From Arenicella sp964517515 (GTDB lineage Bacteria > Pseudomonadota > Gammaproteobacteria > Arenicellales > Arenicellaceae), in the NCBI GenBank assembly GCA_964517515.1, contig CAZFEM010000005.1, positions 5,822-69,821 of the forward strand: DNA of 64,000 nt. Direction: 5' to 3'. Every line of letters begins with the position of its first letter. Positions within the stretch are counted from its first letter, which is position 1. Of this stretch, positions 1 to 8,710 are shown one piece after another. Under the pieces are notes generated by a model. The model was not told the origin of the DNA. It searched no databases and saw only the letters and a program-made list of their open reading frames with translations. The position numbers were made by a program, and so were the translations under genes.

Positions 1-1675
1 AAACTGGAACCGTATTTGACCTGAAGAAATTAATTTGTGGTCTGACGATTCGGCCACTATCGTTATTCGCAATCATAAAAATAAAATCAACATCCGAGCG
101 ACGGTAAGGTGCAAATTCAGGTTTAAAGCTGAGGACATTACTAATCTGGCGATGTCGGTATTCACTTTGGTTAATTTCAAATAGCTGTTTTAGTTCTACG
201 CTATGATCGAACTGGTTGGGTGAATAGGTAATGGCCTTACTGATATTGCCACCTTGATTCAACCAATGGCGTTGAAATGCATTAGCAGTTCGCTGGCTGT
301 TTTCATCTAATGGGTGAATTATCGCGGCGTTAACATAGCCCTGACGTTTAGCTCGATTAGCGACTTCTATTCCATCAGCTTCAGGACTAAAGGTAAGTCG
401 AGAGAAGTTTGTATTAGGCTGCTGGCTGAGATTAATATCGCCCCCTAATAAGATTGTCGGTGTGCCTCCAGAAAACAAAGAGTTTTGTGATTGTCTATTG
501 GCAGTCAAATATAGTTGGTTTGCATAGTCTTTGCCGATAGGGCCAATCACCATATCGTAGCCTTTTTGACTTATCGACGAATAGTATTGGCCAGCTTGAT
601 TAGGGTCGGCGCCAATGTCGTAAAAGTCGATCTGCGGTTTGTAAATAGATGAGTTGTTGTCGTGTTGGTATTCAATACCATCTTGTACTGCTTGAGCAGC
701 AGTGCTGAAACGTGAGTTAATTGGTAATAAGACCGCAATTCGTTTTGGTGAGTTAGCATCCCAATTAGTATTAACAACTTCCTTATTATCAAGGACTGCC
801 GACTGCCGCCATTGATCAAACTGAGAAGGTCTTACTTCTGTTTGCAATGCAAATTCACCACTGAGACTTTGTTCTAACCTGTTGCGCAATAAAACATCAT
901 TGGTTTGACCGATGATTTGTTGTCGAGAATTAGAATTAAGGGTGTTGATTACTTGCCATATATAACGCGTGGTTTCCGCACGTGCATTACCCGTCAATAG
1001 AGATTCTCTTTCCAGTAGCACTGAGATCGCGCTTTCGTAATCATTTAATTGCTGGTAGCAAAACGAACTGAGTAATAAAGCATCTACACGTTGAGTTTGG
1101 TTCTCAATAGAAATATCTTGGCTTTCTCCAGTAGATTGCTGATCTATCAGTAAATCACTAAGTTTGTCTAACGCAGCTTGATAGCTTCCAGCTGAGTAAT
1201 CAATATATGCTTGTATGATGCGGTAGCGATTATATTGTTGTTGATCTAGGTTACTAGCATTAATAACTGCAATTGCTTGCTGAGCCTGACGATAATCATT
1301 TGCTTGTATGTAATATTCGCCGGCGCTTAATCTTGAGTTGGTTTGTGTGGTTGAATTAGTCTGGCTATTGGCAAGTTGCGTGTAATATTCAGCACGTTCA
1401 ACATTGTAATTTGGTTGTGAATTTAAAGGTGTTGCGGTGTCTTGTATTACTGATGGTTGACTGAAAGTTCTGTCAACGGATATATCACGCACCTCCACTG
1501 GAGTTGATGAAGGGTTAATATTGCTAGCACAATGACTTAGTAGTAAGCAGAGCAATATCGCACTGCTGACTTTATAAAATCTTGCTTTATATATACAAAA
1601 TCTGGCTTTATAAAAGGTGCCTAGCTGCAAAAGCGTAGCATTATTAATTGTGAGTGATTCAGGATGCATTTTCAT
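1..1675 (-). CDS. lpoA: LpoA/LppC penicillin-binding protein activator (3' end cut by window)
   Basis: Outer-membrane lipoprotein that activates the class A synthase PBP1a from the periplasm. The reading frame is open from an ATG at 1675 to the window edge (about 558 residues, stop not reached). A lipobox ending LLLSHC places the lipidated Cys near residue 49. A helical TPR-like region follows, then a periplasmic-binding-protein-like domain (KRIAVLLPINSRFSTAAQAVQDG, here split: KRIAVLLPIN then a VQDGIEY helix), as in LppC-family proteins. The region before the lipobox is unusually long and holds a 7-residue repeat, so the true start may lie further in. It is divergent from rsmI, a conserved gammaproteobacterial arrangement. 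Confidence 0.88.
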   Translation of the reverse strand, partial: MKMHPESLTINNATLLQLGTFYKARFCIYKARFYKVSSAILLCLLLSHCASNINPSSTPVEVRDISVDRTFSQPSVIQDTATPLNSQPNYNVERAEYYTQLANSQTNSTTQTNSRLSAGEYYIQANDYRQAQQAIAVINASNLDQQQYNRYRIIQAYIDYSAGSYQAALDKLSDLLIDQQSTGESQDISIENQTQRVDALLLSSFCYQQLNDYESAISVLLERESLLTGNARAETTRYIWQVINTLNSNSRQQIIGQTNDVLLRNRLEQSLSGEFALQTEVRPSQFDQWRQSAVLDNKEVVNTNWDANSPKRIAVLLPINSRFSTAAQAVQDGIEYQHDNNSSIYKPQIDFYDIGADPNQAGQYYSSISQKGYDMVIGPIGKDYANQLYLTANRQSQNSLFSGGTPTILLGGDINLSQQPNTNFSRLTFSPEADGIEVANRAKRQGYVNAAIIHPLDENSQRTANAFQRHWLNQGGNISKAITYSPNQFDHSVELKQLFEINQSEYRHRQISNVLSFKPEFAPYRRSDVDFIFMIANNDSGRIVRPQINFFRSNTVPV

Positions 1676-1730
1676 ACTAATACGATTATTCTCATAGAAG
1701 CTTAAAGTCTAATCTCTAGAGTATAACCGA

Positions 1731-2600
1731 TTGAACCCCATAACCAAGAACGTCCTAAACGACAACAAAGGTAAATTATTTGTTGTTGCCACACCGATTG
1801 GCAATCTTGAGGACTTTTCTCCACGCGCCCAAAAAGTGCTGTCGTCGGTGTCAGTCATCTTGGCGGAAGATACTCGTCATAGTAAGCGATTAACTAACCA
1901 TTTTGGAATTATTACGCGATTAAAATCTTGTCACGAACATAATGAAGCAGAGCGGGTAGAGTGGGTGATTCAGCAATTAGAACAAGGCTTGGATATTGCA
2001 TTAATTAGTGATGCGGGGACGCCACTGATTAGTGACCCTGGTTTTGTGTTGGTTCGAGCATTACGCGAACATGGCCACGCTATAGTAGCAATACCGGGCC
2101 CTAGTGCAGTTATTGCTGCGTTGTCAATTGCAGGGTTACCTACCGATCGCTTCCTGTTTGATGGGTTTTTGCCGGCTAAGAGTGTAGCACGATGCAAGCA
2201 GTTGGAAGAATATCAGCATCAAGCTCGGACGGTTGTATTGTTCGAGTCTTCCCATCGTATTGAAGCTAGTTTAAGTGATTTTCAAGAGGTTTTAGGCGAG
2301 CATAGGAGTCTAGTGGTGGCGCGTGAAATAAGTAAGCAATATGAGACAGTATTAAGTGGTTCAATTGCTGAAGTGTTGAAGGCTGTGAAAAATGATTCAC
2401 AACAAACTCGCGGTGAGTTTGTGATGATGCTGGAAGGTGTTCCTCAAGTAGCAAAAGGTGCGGTTGAAGTAACGACCTTGTTAAGTGAATTGCTTGATGA
2501 CTTGCCCGTAAAGAAAGCAGCGATAATCGTTGCGAAAATGACTGGTTGGCGAAAGAATGATGTTTATGATCTTGCTTTGAAATTAAAAAATGAAGCTTAA
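1731..2600 (+). CDS. rsmI: 16S rRNA (cytidine1402-2'-O)-methyltransferase RsmI
   Basis: Methylates the 2'-O of C1402 in 16S rRNA using SAM. The 289-residue length matches the family (about 286). The N-terminal FVVATPIGNLEDFSPRA segment, the DAGTPLISDPG motif at residues 94-104 and the IPGPSAVIAAL segment are hallmarks of this tetrapyrrole-methylase-fold enzyme. The start is a TTG with no clear Shine-Dalgarno. No ATG or GTG lies close enough to preserve the N-terminal core, so TTG is accepted. The last 11 bases overlap dacB, indicating translational coupling. Confidence 0.95.
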   Translation: MNPITKNVLNDNKGKLFVVATPIGNLEDFSPRAQKVLSSVSVILAEDTRHSKRLTNHFGIITRLKSCHEHNEAERVEWVIQQLEQGLDIALISDAGTPLISDPGFVLVRALREHGHAIVAIPGPSAVIAALSIAGLPTDRFLFDGFLPAKSVARCKQLEEYQHQARTVVLFESSHRIEASLSDFQEVLGEHRSLVVAREISKQYETVLSGSIAEVLKAVKNDSQQTRGEFVMMLEGVPQVAKGAVEVTTLLSELLDDLPVKKAAIIVAKMTGWRKNDVYDLALKLKNEA

Positions 2601-3864
2601 AAAATCCACCCTTTTTTACATGTTATTTGCGCTAATGCTCTTATTAGTGAACGTGTCTGTCGGTGCCCAATCATTAACATCAAAGATATTTGCGGGCAGA
2701 GAGTTTACGCAAAGTGACGCTATTTTAGTGAGTGATGCGCAAGGACAAGTTTTATTTGAGTGGCGTGCTGAGCAAGCTATGGTGCCAGCATCCTTAGTTA
2801 AACTTTTGACGACAATGATTGCGCTTGAAAAATGGCAGCCTAGTTATCAATTCAAAACAGAGTTTTACCGTTTAGGAGATCAGCTGTGGGTAAAAGGCTA
2901 CGGTGATCCTTATTTAACATCAGAAGAGCTAGATGTGATTGTGCAGGCGTTAAGTACTATAGGTCTTGATGGCATTAATTCTGTGCATATTGATAACAGT
3001 TATTTTACTAGTGATATAACAGTGCCTGGACGGTCTGAAGTATCTGATCCATATAATGCACCAGTATCAGCTGTCGCTATTAACTTTAATACGGCGACTT
3101 TGAAAAAAGAGGGGGATAAATTATTAACGGCAGAACCACAAACCCCGTTAACTCCAACTGCAATCAAATTAGCCAAATCTATCACACCGTTGAATTCACA
3201 AGTGACGAGTAAATCGGTGCGTATAAATTTGCGCGATAAAACTAATGCGCAAAGTCATTTCGCTGAGTTATTAATTGCCAAATCTGCTTTGAAAATAAGT
3301 GATGTGTATCTTGATCAAAATTTGCCTAATGGGGCGCAACTCATTTATCAGCATAAAAATTCAAAAAGGTTGCAATCGGTATTAAACGCTACCTTGCTTT
3401 ATTCAAATAATTTTATTGCTAATCAGGTGTTTTTAAAACTTGCGGAATTGAATAATGGTTTGCCGTTGAGTTTTGCTTTATCAGAGTCTTATGTAAGTGA
3501 TTTGTTACAGCAAAAATTTGCTTGGCAAGCCGCCACTGTTGTTGATGGTTCAGGGTTATCTCGTGATAATCGTTTAAGCGCCAATCAAATTGATGAGGTT
3601 TTGCAAGAACTCTATCCTCACCAGAAATTACTTAAAAAGTATGATTTGAATTTGGGTGCAGCTAAAAAAGCGCACGCTTATGCGAAAACCGGTACCTTTA
3701 GTGATGTTAGTAATTATGCAGGTTTCCTTCATGTGGCAAACCAAGAATACCGTTTTGTATTTATGTTTAACCGCAAGGTGCCTTATGGTTATCGCGAACA
3801 ATTACTGAAAACACTCGCATCTGATTTATTGAACCCACAGGAATCCGTAGTAGGGCAACGATAA
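2590..3864 (+). CDS. dacB: D-alanyl-D-alanine carboxypeptidase/endopeptidase, PBP4 (peptidase S13)
   Basis: Periplasmic class C penicillin-binding protein that trims or cleaves D-Ala cross-links in peptidoglycan. A signal peptide covers about residues 1-26 (MKLKKSTLFYMLFALMLLLV, ending VGAQS). The active-site set is complete: S68-x-x-K71 (ASLVKL), S272-N-N274 and K366-T-G. At 424 residues it is shorter than E. coli PBP4 (477), with a reduced insert between the first two motifs. It overlaps rsmI and is followed two bases later by the ABC exporter, so the three probably share a transcript. The assignment to the S13 family is secure. The choice between carboxypeptidase and endopeptidase activity is not visible. 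Confidence 0.9.
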   Translation: MKLKKSTLFYMLFALMLLLVNVSVGAQSLTSKIFAGREFTQSDAILVSDAQGQVLFEWRAEQAMVPASLVKLLTTMIALEKWQPSYQFKTEFYRLGDQLWVKGYGDPYLTSEELDVIVQALSTIGLDGINSVHIDNSYFTSDITVPGRSEVSDPYNAPVSAVAINFNTATLKKEGDKLLTAEPQTPLTPTAIKLAKSITPLNSQVTSKSVRINLRDKTNAQSHFAELLIAKSALKISDVYLDQNLPNGAQLIYQHKNSKRLQSVLNATLLYSNNFIANQVFLKLAELNNGLPLSFALSESYVSDLLQQKFAWQAATVVDGSGLSRDNRLSANQIDEVLQELYPHQKLLKKYDLNLGAAKKAHAYAKTGTFSDVSNYAGFLHVANQEYRFVFMFNRKVPYGYREQLLKTLASDLLNPQESVVGQR

Positions 3865-3866
3865 GT

Positions 3867-5657
3867 ATGCGCGGAGCAGGGCGAGGAGGAAGCCGTAACC
3901 CAGTTGAATTAGATCAAGTTAGTTGGCAAAGCTTGCGACAGCTAGTGCCGTATATCATGGCTTATAAAGGACGATTGATTTTAGCCTTGTCTTGCCTTGT
4001 GTTTGCAAAACTTGCCAGTGTCGGTTTGCCATTTATTTTAAAGCGCATTGTTGATGACCTTAATTCGGTCGCCACTGAATTAATCGTTGTTGTGCCTATT
4101 GGCTTATTGCTGGCCTATGGGTTGGTGCGTTTTTCGAATGTGTTGTTTGGTGAGTTGCGAGATACAATTTTTGGTCGAGTGACGGAAGGTGCTATGCGCC
4201 GGATCGGCTATTCGGTATTTAAACACTTGCATAGCCTTGACTTGGCATACCACCTAAATCGTCGTACGGGCGGAGTGTCTCGAGACATTGAACGAGGCGT
4301 CAATGGCATTAGCTTTTTGATGCGCTTTATGGTGTTTAATATTGTTCCGACCTTTTTTGAAATTGCGATGGTAGCTATTTTGCTATTGTGGAATTACTCA
4401 GGGTGGTTTGCTGTAATCGTTTTGGTTTCTGTGTTGGCTTATATTGCTTTTTCAGTGTTCGCTACTGAGTGGCGTACTAATTTCGTTCGACAAATGAATC
4501 AAGCTGAATCAAAGAGCAGTACTCGAGCAGTAGATAGCTTATTGAATTTTGAGACCGTAAAATATTTTAATAACGAGAACTATGAAGCCGATTGCTATGA
4601 TCAAGACCTCGCGGAATGGGAAGGAGCGCGGCGGCGTAATCGCTTGACTATGTTCGCCTTAAACGGTGGACAAGCTTTGATTATTGCTATTGCGGTTACC
4701 TCGGCAATGATCTTAGCCGCAGTGCGTGTGCGTGACGGAGCAATGACAATCGGTGACTTTGTGCTTATTAATGCACTAATGATGCAAGTTTTTATGCCGT
4801 TGAATTTTTTAGGATTTGTGTACCGTGAAATGAAAGGTTCGATGGCGAACATCGACGCTATGTTTGCCTTGCTAAAAGTCGAATCGACGGTGCAGGATGT
4901 AAAAAATGCTCAGGAGCTATCAGTTACTCAAGGCGAAATTGAATTTAATAATGTTGCTTTTTCTTATCAATCTGAAAGACAAATATTGTACGATGTTACT
5001 TTTTCGGCATTACCAAAACAAAAATTAGCCATTGTTGGTAGTAGTGGTTCGGGTAAATCAACAATAATGAAATTGCTGTTTCGTTTTTATGATGTAAGCG
5101 GCGGTATAGTGAAAATTGATGGGCAAGATATTAGCTTAGTTACTCAACAAAGTTTACGTAAGCATATTGGCGTTGTGCCACAAGATGCAGTGCTGTTCAA
5201 TGCCAGTATTTTTGACAATATTCATTATGGTAATATTGATGCTAGCCATGACGATGTCTGGCAAGCCATTCGTATGGCTTACCTAGAAGACTTTGTCGCT
5301 CAACTGCCCGATGGCGTAGATACGCAAGTGGGTGAACGTGGTTTGAAACTATCAGGCGGAGAAAAACAGCGCGTTGCGATTGCTCGAGCTATTTTGAAAA
5401 AACCATCGATAATGGTATTTGATGAAGCGACATCATCCCTAGATAGTCAGGCGGAGAAGCGAATCTTACAAGCCATGGAGAGCGTGCGAGGTGATTACAC
5501 AAGTGTCGTTATTGCACATAGGTTGTCGACTATCGTCGATGCTGATCGCATTATTGTATTAGATCAGGGTCGTGTCGTAGAGCAGGGTACACATAGCCAG
5601 TTGTTAGCATCACAACAACATTATGCGCAGCTTTGGAAGATCCAAAATAATTCGTGA
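3867..5657 (+). CDS. Atm1-type ABC exporter (fused permease and ATPase)
   Basis: Half-transporter of 596 residues with a six-helix exporter membrane domain (about residues 30-330) followed by an ATPase domain. Walker A GSSGSGKST begins at residue 391, the signature LSGGEKQRVAIARA begins near 495, and Walker B with the catalytic Glu (IMVFDEATSSLDS) is near 515. The segment TGGVSRDIERG and the NFETVKYFNNE motif are typical of the Atm1/HMT1 subfamily, which exports glutathione conjugates or sulfur-containing compounds across the inner membrane. It probably works as a homodimer. The N-terminus is rich in Gly and Arg (MRGAGRGGSRN). The substrate cannot be told from sequence. Confidence 0.9.
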   Translation: MRGAGRGGSRNPVELDQVSWQSLRQLVPYIMAYKGRLILALSCLVFAKLASVGLPFILKRIVDDLNSVATELIVVVPIGLLLAYGLVRFSNVLFGELRDTIFGRVTEGAMRRIGYSVFKHLHSLDLAYHLNRRTGGVSRDIERGVNGISFLMRFMVFNIVPTFFEIAMVAILLLWNYSGWFAVIVLVSVLAYIAFSVFATEWRTNFVRQMNQAESKSSTRAVDSLLNFETVKYFNNENYEADCYDQDLAEWEGARRRNRLTMFALNGGQALIIAIAVTSAMILAAVRVRDGAMTIGDFVLINALMMQVFMPLNFLGFVYREMKGSMANIDAMFALLKVESTVQDVKNAQELSVTQGEIEFNNVAFSYQSERQILYDVTFSALPKQKLAIVGSSGSGKSTIMKLLFRFYDVSGGIVKIDGQDISLVTQQSLRKHIGVVPQDAVLFNASIFDNIHYGNIDASHDDVWQAIRMAYLEDFVAQLPDGVDTQVGERGLKLSGGEKQRVAIARAILKKPSIMVFDEATSSLDSQAEKRILQAMESVRGDYTSVVIAHRLSTIVDADRIIVLDQGRVVEQGTHSQLLASQQHYAQLWKIQNNS

Positions 5658-5719
5658 CAATGTGAGACGTTGGAAGTTGTATAATTCTATGATTATCTGT
5701 TTTATCATTTTTATTGGCT

Positions 5720-6805
5720 ATGTACTCTTTATTTAAACCGATTGCTTTTTCCTTAGATCCAGAGCTAGCACATGATTTGACGCTGGCGAGTCTTGAGTTT
5801 GCTGCAAAACGACCATTTTTATGTGCTCAGCTTGAACGCATATATGGAAAGTCTGTACCAAGTTTGCCAGTTAAGTGTATGGGGATTGATTTTAAACACC
5901 CTGTTGGGCTTGCTGCTGGTTTGGATAAAGACGCACGAGCTATTGCGGCGTTTTCGGCAATGGGTTTTAGTGGTGTTGAAATGGGAACGGTTACACCGTT
6001 GGCGCAACCTGGAAACGATAAACCGAGAATGTTTCGCTTGCTTGAAGATGAGGCAATCATTAATCGTATGGGGTTTAATAGTAGTGGTGTTGAACAATTT
6101 GTTCGTAATTTAAAAGCTAATTCTGAATACACAGCTGTGTCGGGCATCAATATTGGTAAGAACGCTGTAACAGAGATTGATGATGCGCACTTTGATTATG
6201 TGTCAGCATTGCAGCGTATTTATTCTTCTGCCGATTATTTGACAGTTAATATTTCTTCACCGAATACCAAATCATTACGGGATTTACAAAATGCCAATTA
6301 CTTAGATCATCTATTAGGACAAATTAAAATTGCCCATGCCAAGTGTGCAAAAGTGCATAAAAAGTATGTGCCAATTGCTCTTAAAGTCGCGCCTGATTTA
6401 AATGATGATGAAATAGAATCCATTGCTGAGCTAGTGGTATCTCATCAGTTTGATGGCTTAATCGCGACTAATACAACAGTTGCGCGGTCTGATTCACTGA
6501 AGAGTGAGCATAGTGAACAAGAAGGCGGTTTAAGCGGTAAGCCATTACGAGATGATTCGACAGAATGCATTCGTGAGTTTTATAGCCATTTGCAAGGCAA
6601 GGTACAAATTATCGGTGTAGGAGGTATTGAGAATGTTGATGATGCTTGGCAGAAATTACTGGCTGGTGCTGATTATCTACAAATTTATAGTCAATTTATA
6701 TACCACGGACCAGCTATGATTAAAGACATAGTGAAAGGCTTAAAGACTAAAATAGAGCAAGCAGGATATAACGATATCGCTACTGCTATGGAGTCATTGC
6801 GTTAA
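5720..6805 (+). CDS. pyrD: dihydroorotate dehydrogenase (quinone), class 2
   Basis: Oxidises dihydroorotate to orotate in pyrimidine synthesis, passing electrons to quinone at the inner membrane. The N-terminal amphipathic stretch MYSLFKPIAFSLDPELAHDLT is the class 2 membrane-association helix. Further marks are GLAAGLDKDARAI, the EMGTVTPLAQPGN loop, NRMGFNS, and the FMN-binding IGVGGIENVDDAWQKLLAGADYLQIYS, given here as separate short motifs. The frame is open from a TTG at 5714, but the ATG at 5720 gives the usual family N-terminus and was chosen. It stands alone after the ABC exporter and is followed by a convergent terminator. Confidence 0.95.
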   Translation: MYSLFKPIAFSLDPELAHDLTLASLEFAAKRPFLCAQLERIYGKSVPSLPVKCMGIDFKHPVGLAAGLDKDARAIAAFSAMGFSGVEMGTVTPLAQPGNDKPRMFRLLEDEAIINRMGFNSSGVEQFVRNLKANSEYTAVSGINIGKNAVTEIDDAHFDYVSALQRIYSSADYLTVNISSPNTKSLRDLQNANYLDHLLGQIKIAHAKCAKVHKKYVPIALKVAPDLNDDEIESIAELVVSHQFDGLIATNTTVARSDSLKSEHSEQEGGLSGKPLRDDSTECIREFYSHLQGKVQIIGVGGIENVDDAWQKLLAGADYLQIYSQFIYHGPAMIKDIVKGLKTKIEQAGYNDIATAMESLR

Positions 6806-6893
6806 GTTTGAATCAATTTTTAGTCTCTAGTTAAGAAGCTAAGAAAAGAGCTAAGAAAAGTTATTACGAACGGAGTTTGCTATTTAACTTAAA

Positions 6894-6933
6894 AAAAATT
6901 ATTGCTGACCAAAAGCGGACAGCAATAATTTTT
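6894..6933. terminator. bidirectional intrinsic terminator between pyrD and the CsgG-like gene
   Basis: Perfect 14-base inverted repeat, AAAAATTATTGCTG at 6894-6907 and its complement at 6920-6933, with a 12-base loop. A-rich and T-rich arm ends provide U-tracts on both strands, fitting the convergent genes on either side. Confidence 0.75.
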
Positions 6934-6953
6934 GATATTTACTGCTATTACTA

Positions 6954-7757
6954 CTACTGACCTATCTGCAGTCCGCCACCTGTGCCCAAGCCGCCTTCTA
7001 CATTTTGAACTTTATAATTACGTAGTGCACGAACCATTTGATTGTAAGAATCAGCAAAAGCAGCTGCAATTACTTTACCTTCTGGAGTATCAGTAAAGCC
7101 GCCGACAGCACCACCGCCACTGCGACCTAGTGCGCCTAAGCCAAGCTTATAGTCAAACTTGGATGCGCTGCCATTTGCAGCAGATACTTGTACGCTAGAG
7201 CGATTTTCTACTAATAGTAAAGTAGTTGATGCTTCGTTTTTACTTAGACCACCAACAATGCCGCCTAGAGTACTATTTTGAGAACGAATAAAGCCACCAA
7301 GAGCGCCACCAATACCACCTGTTTTTTCAGAAAAATGAATACTAGGTGACATAGTAAAGTCTGCTGCTACTATCTGGCCCTTACCGAAATTACTATTGTC
7401 GCGTAGTTCACCAGATTGTTCTAATTCGCGTTCACCTAGTACATTACGAAGTGCAACACCGCGTTCGACAACAACAAAGCAATTAGATTGTTGTATCATG
7501 AGCCGCAATAAAGGTACTGTACTGCCCAACTTAGGATAACGTCCATAGTAAGTTCGCCACCAAGTATCTTGTTGGTTTTCATAAACTCCCACTGTCCCTA
7601 AAGGTTGTTGGCAGTATTCAAGGTCGGGATTTGCTCCTTCCGAATTGCCACCAGCAGCAGCACCTGATTGCGCTGAAGAAGTAAGCGAAAAGGATCCCAG
7701 AAATAAAGCAATTAATAGAATAATGCTTTTAGGTGTTTTATTGTTAATTCTGATCAT
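6954..7757 (-). CDS. CsgG/HfaB-like exported protein
   Basis: Protein of about 267 residues with a signal peptide (MIRINNKTPKSIILLIALFL, ending TSSAQS). The body resembles CsgG-type outer-membrane secretion or assembly proteins: a central region around FVVVERGVALRNVLGERELEQ, AADFTMSPSIHF, a Gly-rich GGIGGALGGF loop, then LLLVENRSSVQVSAANGSA and a C-terminal helix DSYNQMVRAL. Unlike curli CsgG, no lipobox Cys is visible, and no csgE, csgF or curlin gene is nearby, so a curli role is not supported. The frame is open upstream to 7829, but the start at 7757 places the signal peptide at the N-terminus. Function is unknown beyond the family. Confidence 0.7.
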   Translation of the reverse strand: MIRINNKTPKSIILLIALFLGSFSLTSSAQSGAAAGGNSEGANPDLEYCQQPLGTVGVYENQQDTWWRTYYGRYPKLGSTVPLLRLMIQQSNCFVVVERGVALRNVLGERELEQSGELRDNSNFGKGQIVAADFTMSPSIHFSEKTGGIGGALGGFIRSQNSTLGGIVGGLSKNEASTTLLLVENRSSVQVSAANGSASKFDYKLGLGALGRSGGGAVGGFTDTPEGKVIAAAFADSYNQMVRALRNYKVQNVEGGLGTGGGLQIGQ

Positions 7758-7924
7758 GATTAGTCCATACTTTAGATTTAGTGTAATACTAGATTTTAGC
7801 TCAACCATCATAGCACTTGAATAAATCACTGTTCAACGATATTTAGGCAAATTGCATACTGCTTATTTTAAGTACAAGTTCACAAACTTACTTGTGTCTA
7901 TGCTGGCTTGTCAGTAGACTCTGT

Positions 7925-8363
7925 TTTGAGTCAACTGGACAGTCGCCGTTTACCGTTAAAGGTAAAGGGAGGAAAGTCCGGGCTCCATAGGGCAGAGTGC
8001 CAGATAACGTCTGGGCGGCGTAAGCCGACGGCCAGTGCAGCAGAAAAGATACCGCTCTTCATTAAAGACGCTGAAGATTACAACATAGCAGGGTTTTGTG
8101 CCGGCAAATTTGTGGTTTGAGTTTTGTTGATTTTAAATTTATTTGAAATTGGCTGGAGAGTAAGGGTGAAATGGTGTGGTAAGAGCACACCGCACAAGTG
8201 GTAACACAAGTGGCAAGGTAAACCCCACTCGGAGCAAGATCAAATAGGAGTTCGTATGGCGCGGTCCGCGTTGAACTCGGGTAGATTGCTTGAGGCAGAT
8301 AGCGATGTCTGCCCTAGATGAATGACTGTCCACGACAGAACCCGGCTTATAGGTTGGCTCAAA
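7925..8363 (+). ncRNA. rnpB: RNase P RNA, type A
   Basis: Catalytic RNA that removes tRNA 5' leaders. Universal segments are present in order: GACAGTCGCCG, GAGGAAAGTCCGGGCTCC, GGGCAGAGTGCCAG, AGTGCAGCAGA, GTAAGAGCACACCGC, GAGCAAGATCAAATAGGAG, then GATGAATGACTGTCCACGAC and ACAGAACCCGGCTTA. Helix P1 closes it: TTTGAG at 7925 pairs with CTCAAA ending at 8363. The stretch from about 8056 to 8156, the P12 position, is roughly 100 nt instead of the about 30 nt in E. coli and forms its own stems. Several short frames here (for example 7908-8120) are not genes. Confidence 0.96.
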
Positions 8364-8590
8364 TTATAATTTAGCTGGTTTTTAACAAAAAATGATAATA
8401 ACTAATATTATTTATTATCTGTTGCTAGTTTGTTTTATTGTTTTTTTATCTAAACTGGCTATTTTGTTTATTATTTAAAACATTATTTTGTAAAAACAAC
8501 TTAAAGTAATACTTTAATTAACCTCTTTAAACTGCGTCAAGAACGACGCTAACTTACTGAAAGAAAAAGGTTTTCTCAAACAATTACCGC
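8364..8590. other. AT-rich intergenic stretch between rnpB and the dcw promoter
   Basis: No convincing gene. A GU-containing 9-bp stem (GCTAGTTTG at 8424-8432 with TAAACTGGC at 8451-8459) bounded by T-runs could terminate rnpB, but this is weak. The rest is low-complexity AT-rich DNA leading into the promoter at 8591. Confidence 0.4.
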
Positions 8591-8619
8591 TTGACAGCGC
8601 AATGCAAGTCATAGATAGT
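8591..8619 (+). promoter_or_regulatory. sigma70-like promoter of the dcw cluster
   Basis: A perfect -35 TTGACA at 8591-8596, a 17-bp spacer, and a -10 GATAGT at 8614-8619 (four of six consensus bases). It is the best promoter-like element upstream of mraZ, and its -10 is overlapped by the first of four GTGG repeats. Confidence 0.6.
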
Positions 8620-8651
8620 GGCAAATTGTGGGTAATTGTGGAAAAAAGTGG
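8618..8651 (+). promoter_or_regulatory. MraZ operator: four GTGG repeats at 10-bp spacing
   Basis: GTGG occurs at 8618, 8628, 8638 and 8648, always exactly 10 bp apart, so all lie on one face of the helix. They start in the -10 box and run over the expected transcription start. MraZ is known to bind direct TGGG/GTGG-type repeats with short spacers upstream of its own gene, so autorepression of the cluster is the natural reading. Position and spacing are seen; the binding is inferred. Confidence 0.7.
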
Positions 8652-8710
8652 ATTAAATTAGCTTTTTTCGACCCTTTTTATGACCAATAAAAAAGAATGG
8701 GTTAATAACA

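Noticed and set aside
7908..8120. A 70-residue open frame upstream of mraZ
   Set aside because: It lies within the RNase P RNA, whose conserved segments explain the sequence.
8139..8333. A 64-residue minus-strand open frame
   Set aside because: It is the antisense of conserved 3' segments of RNase P RNA.
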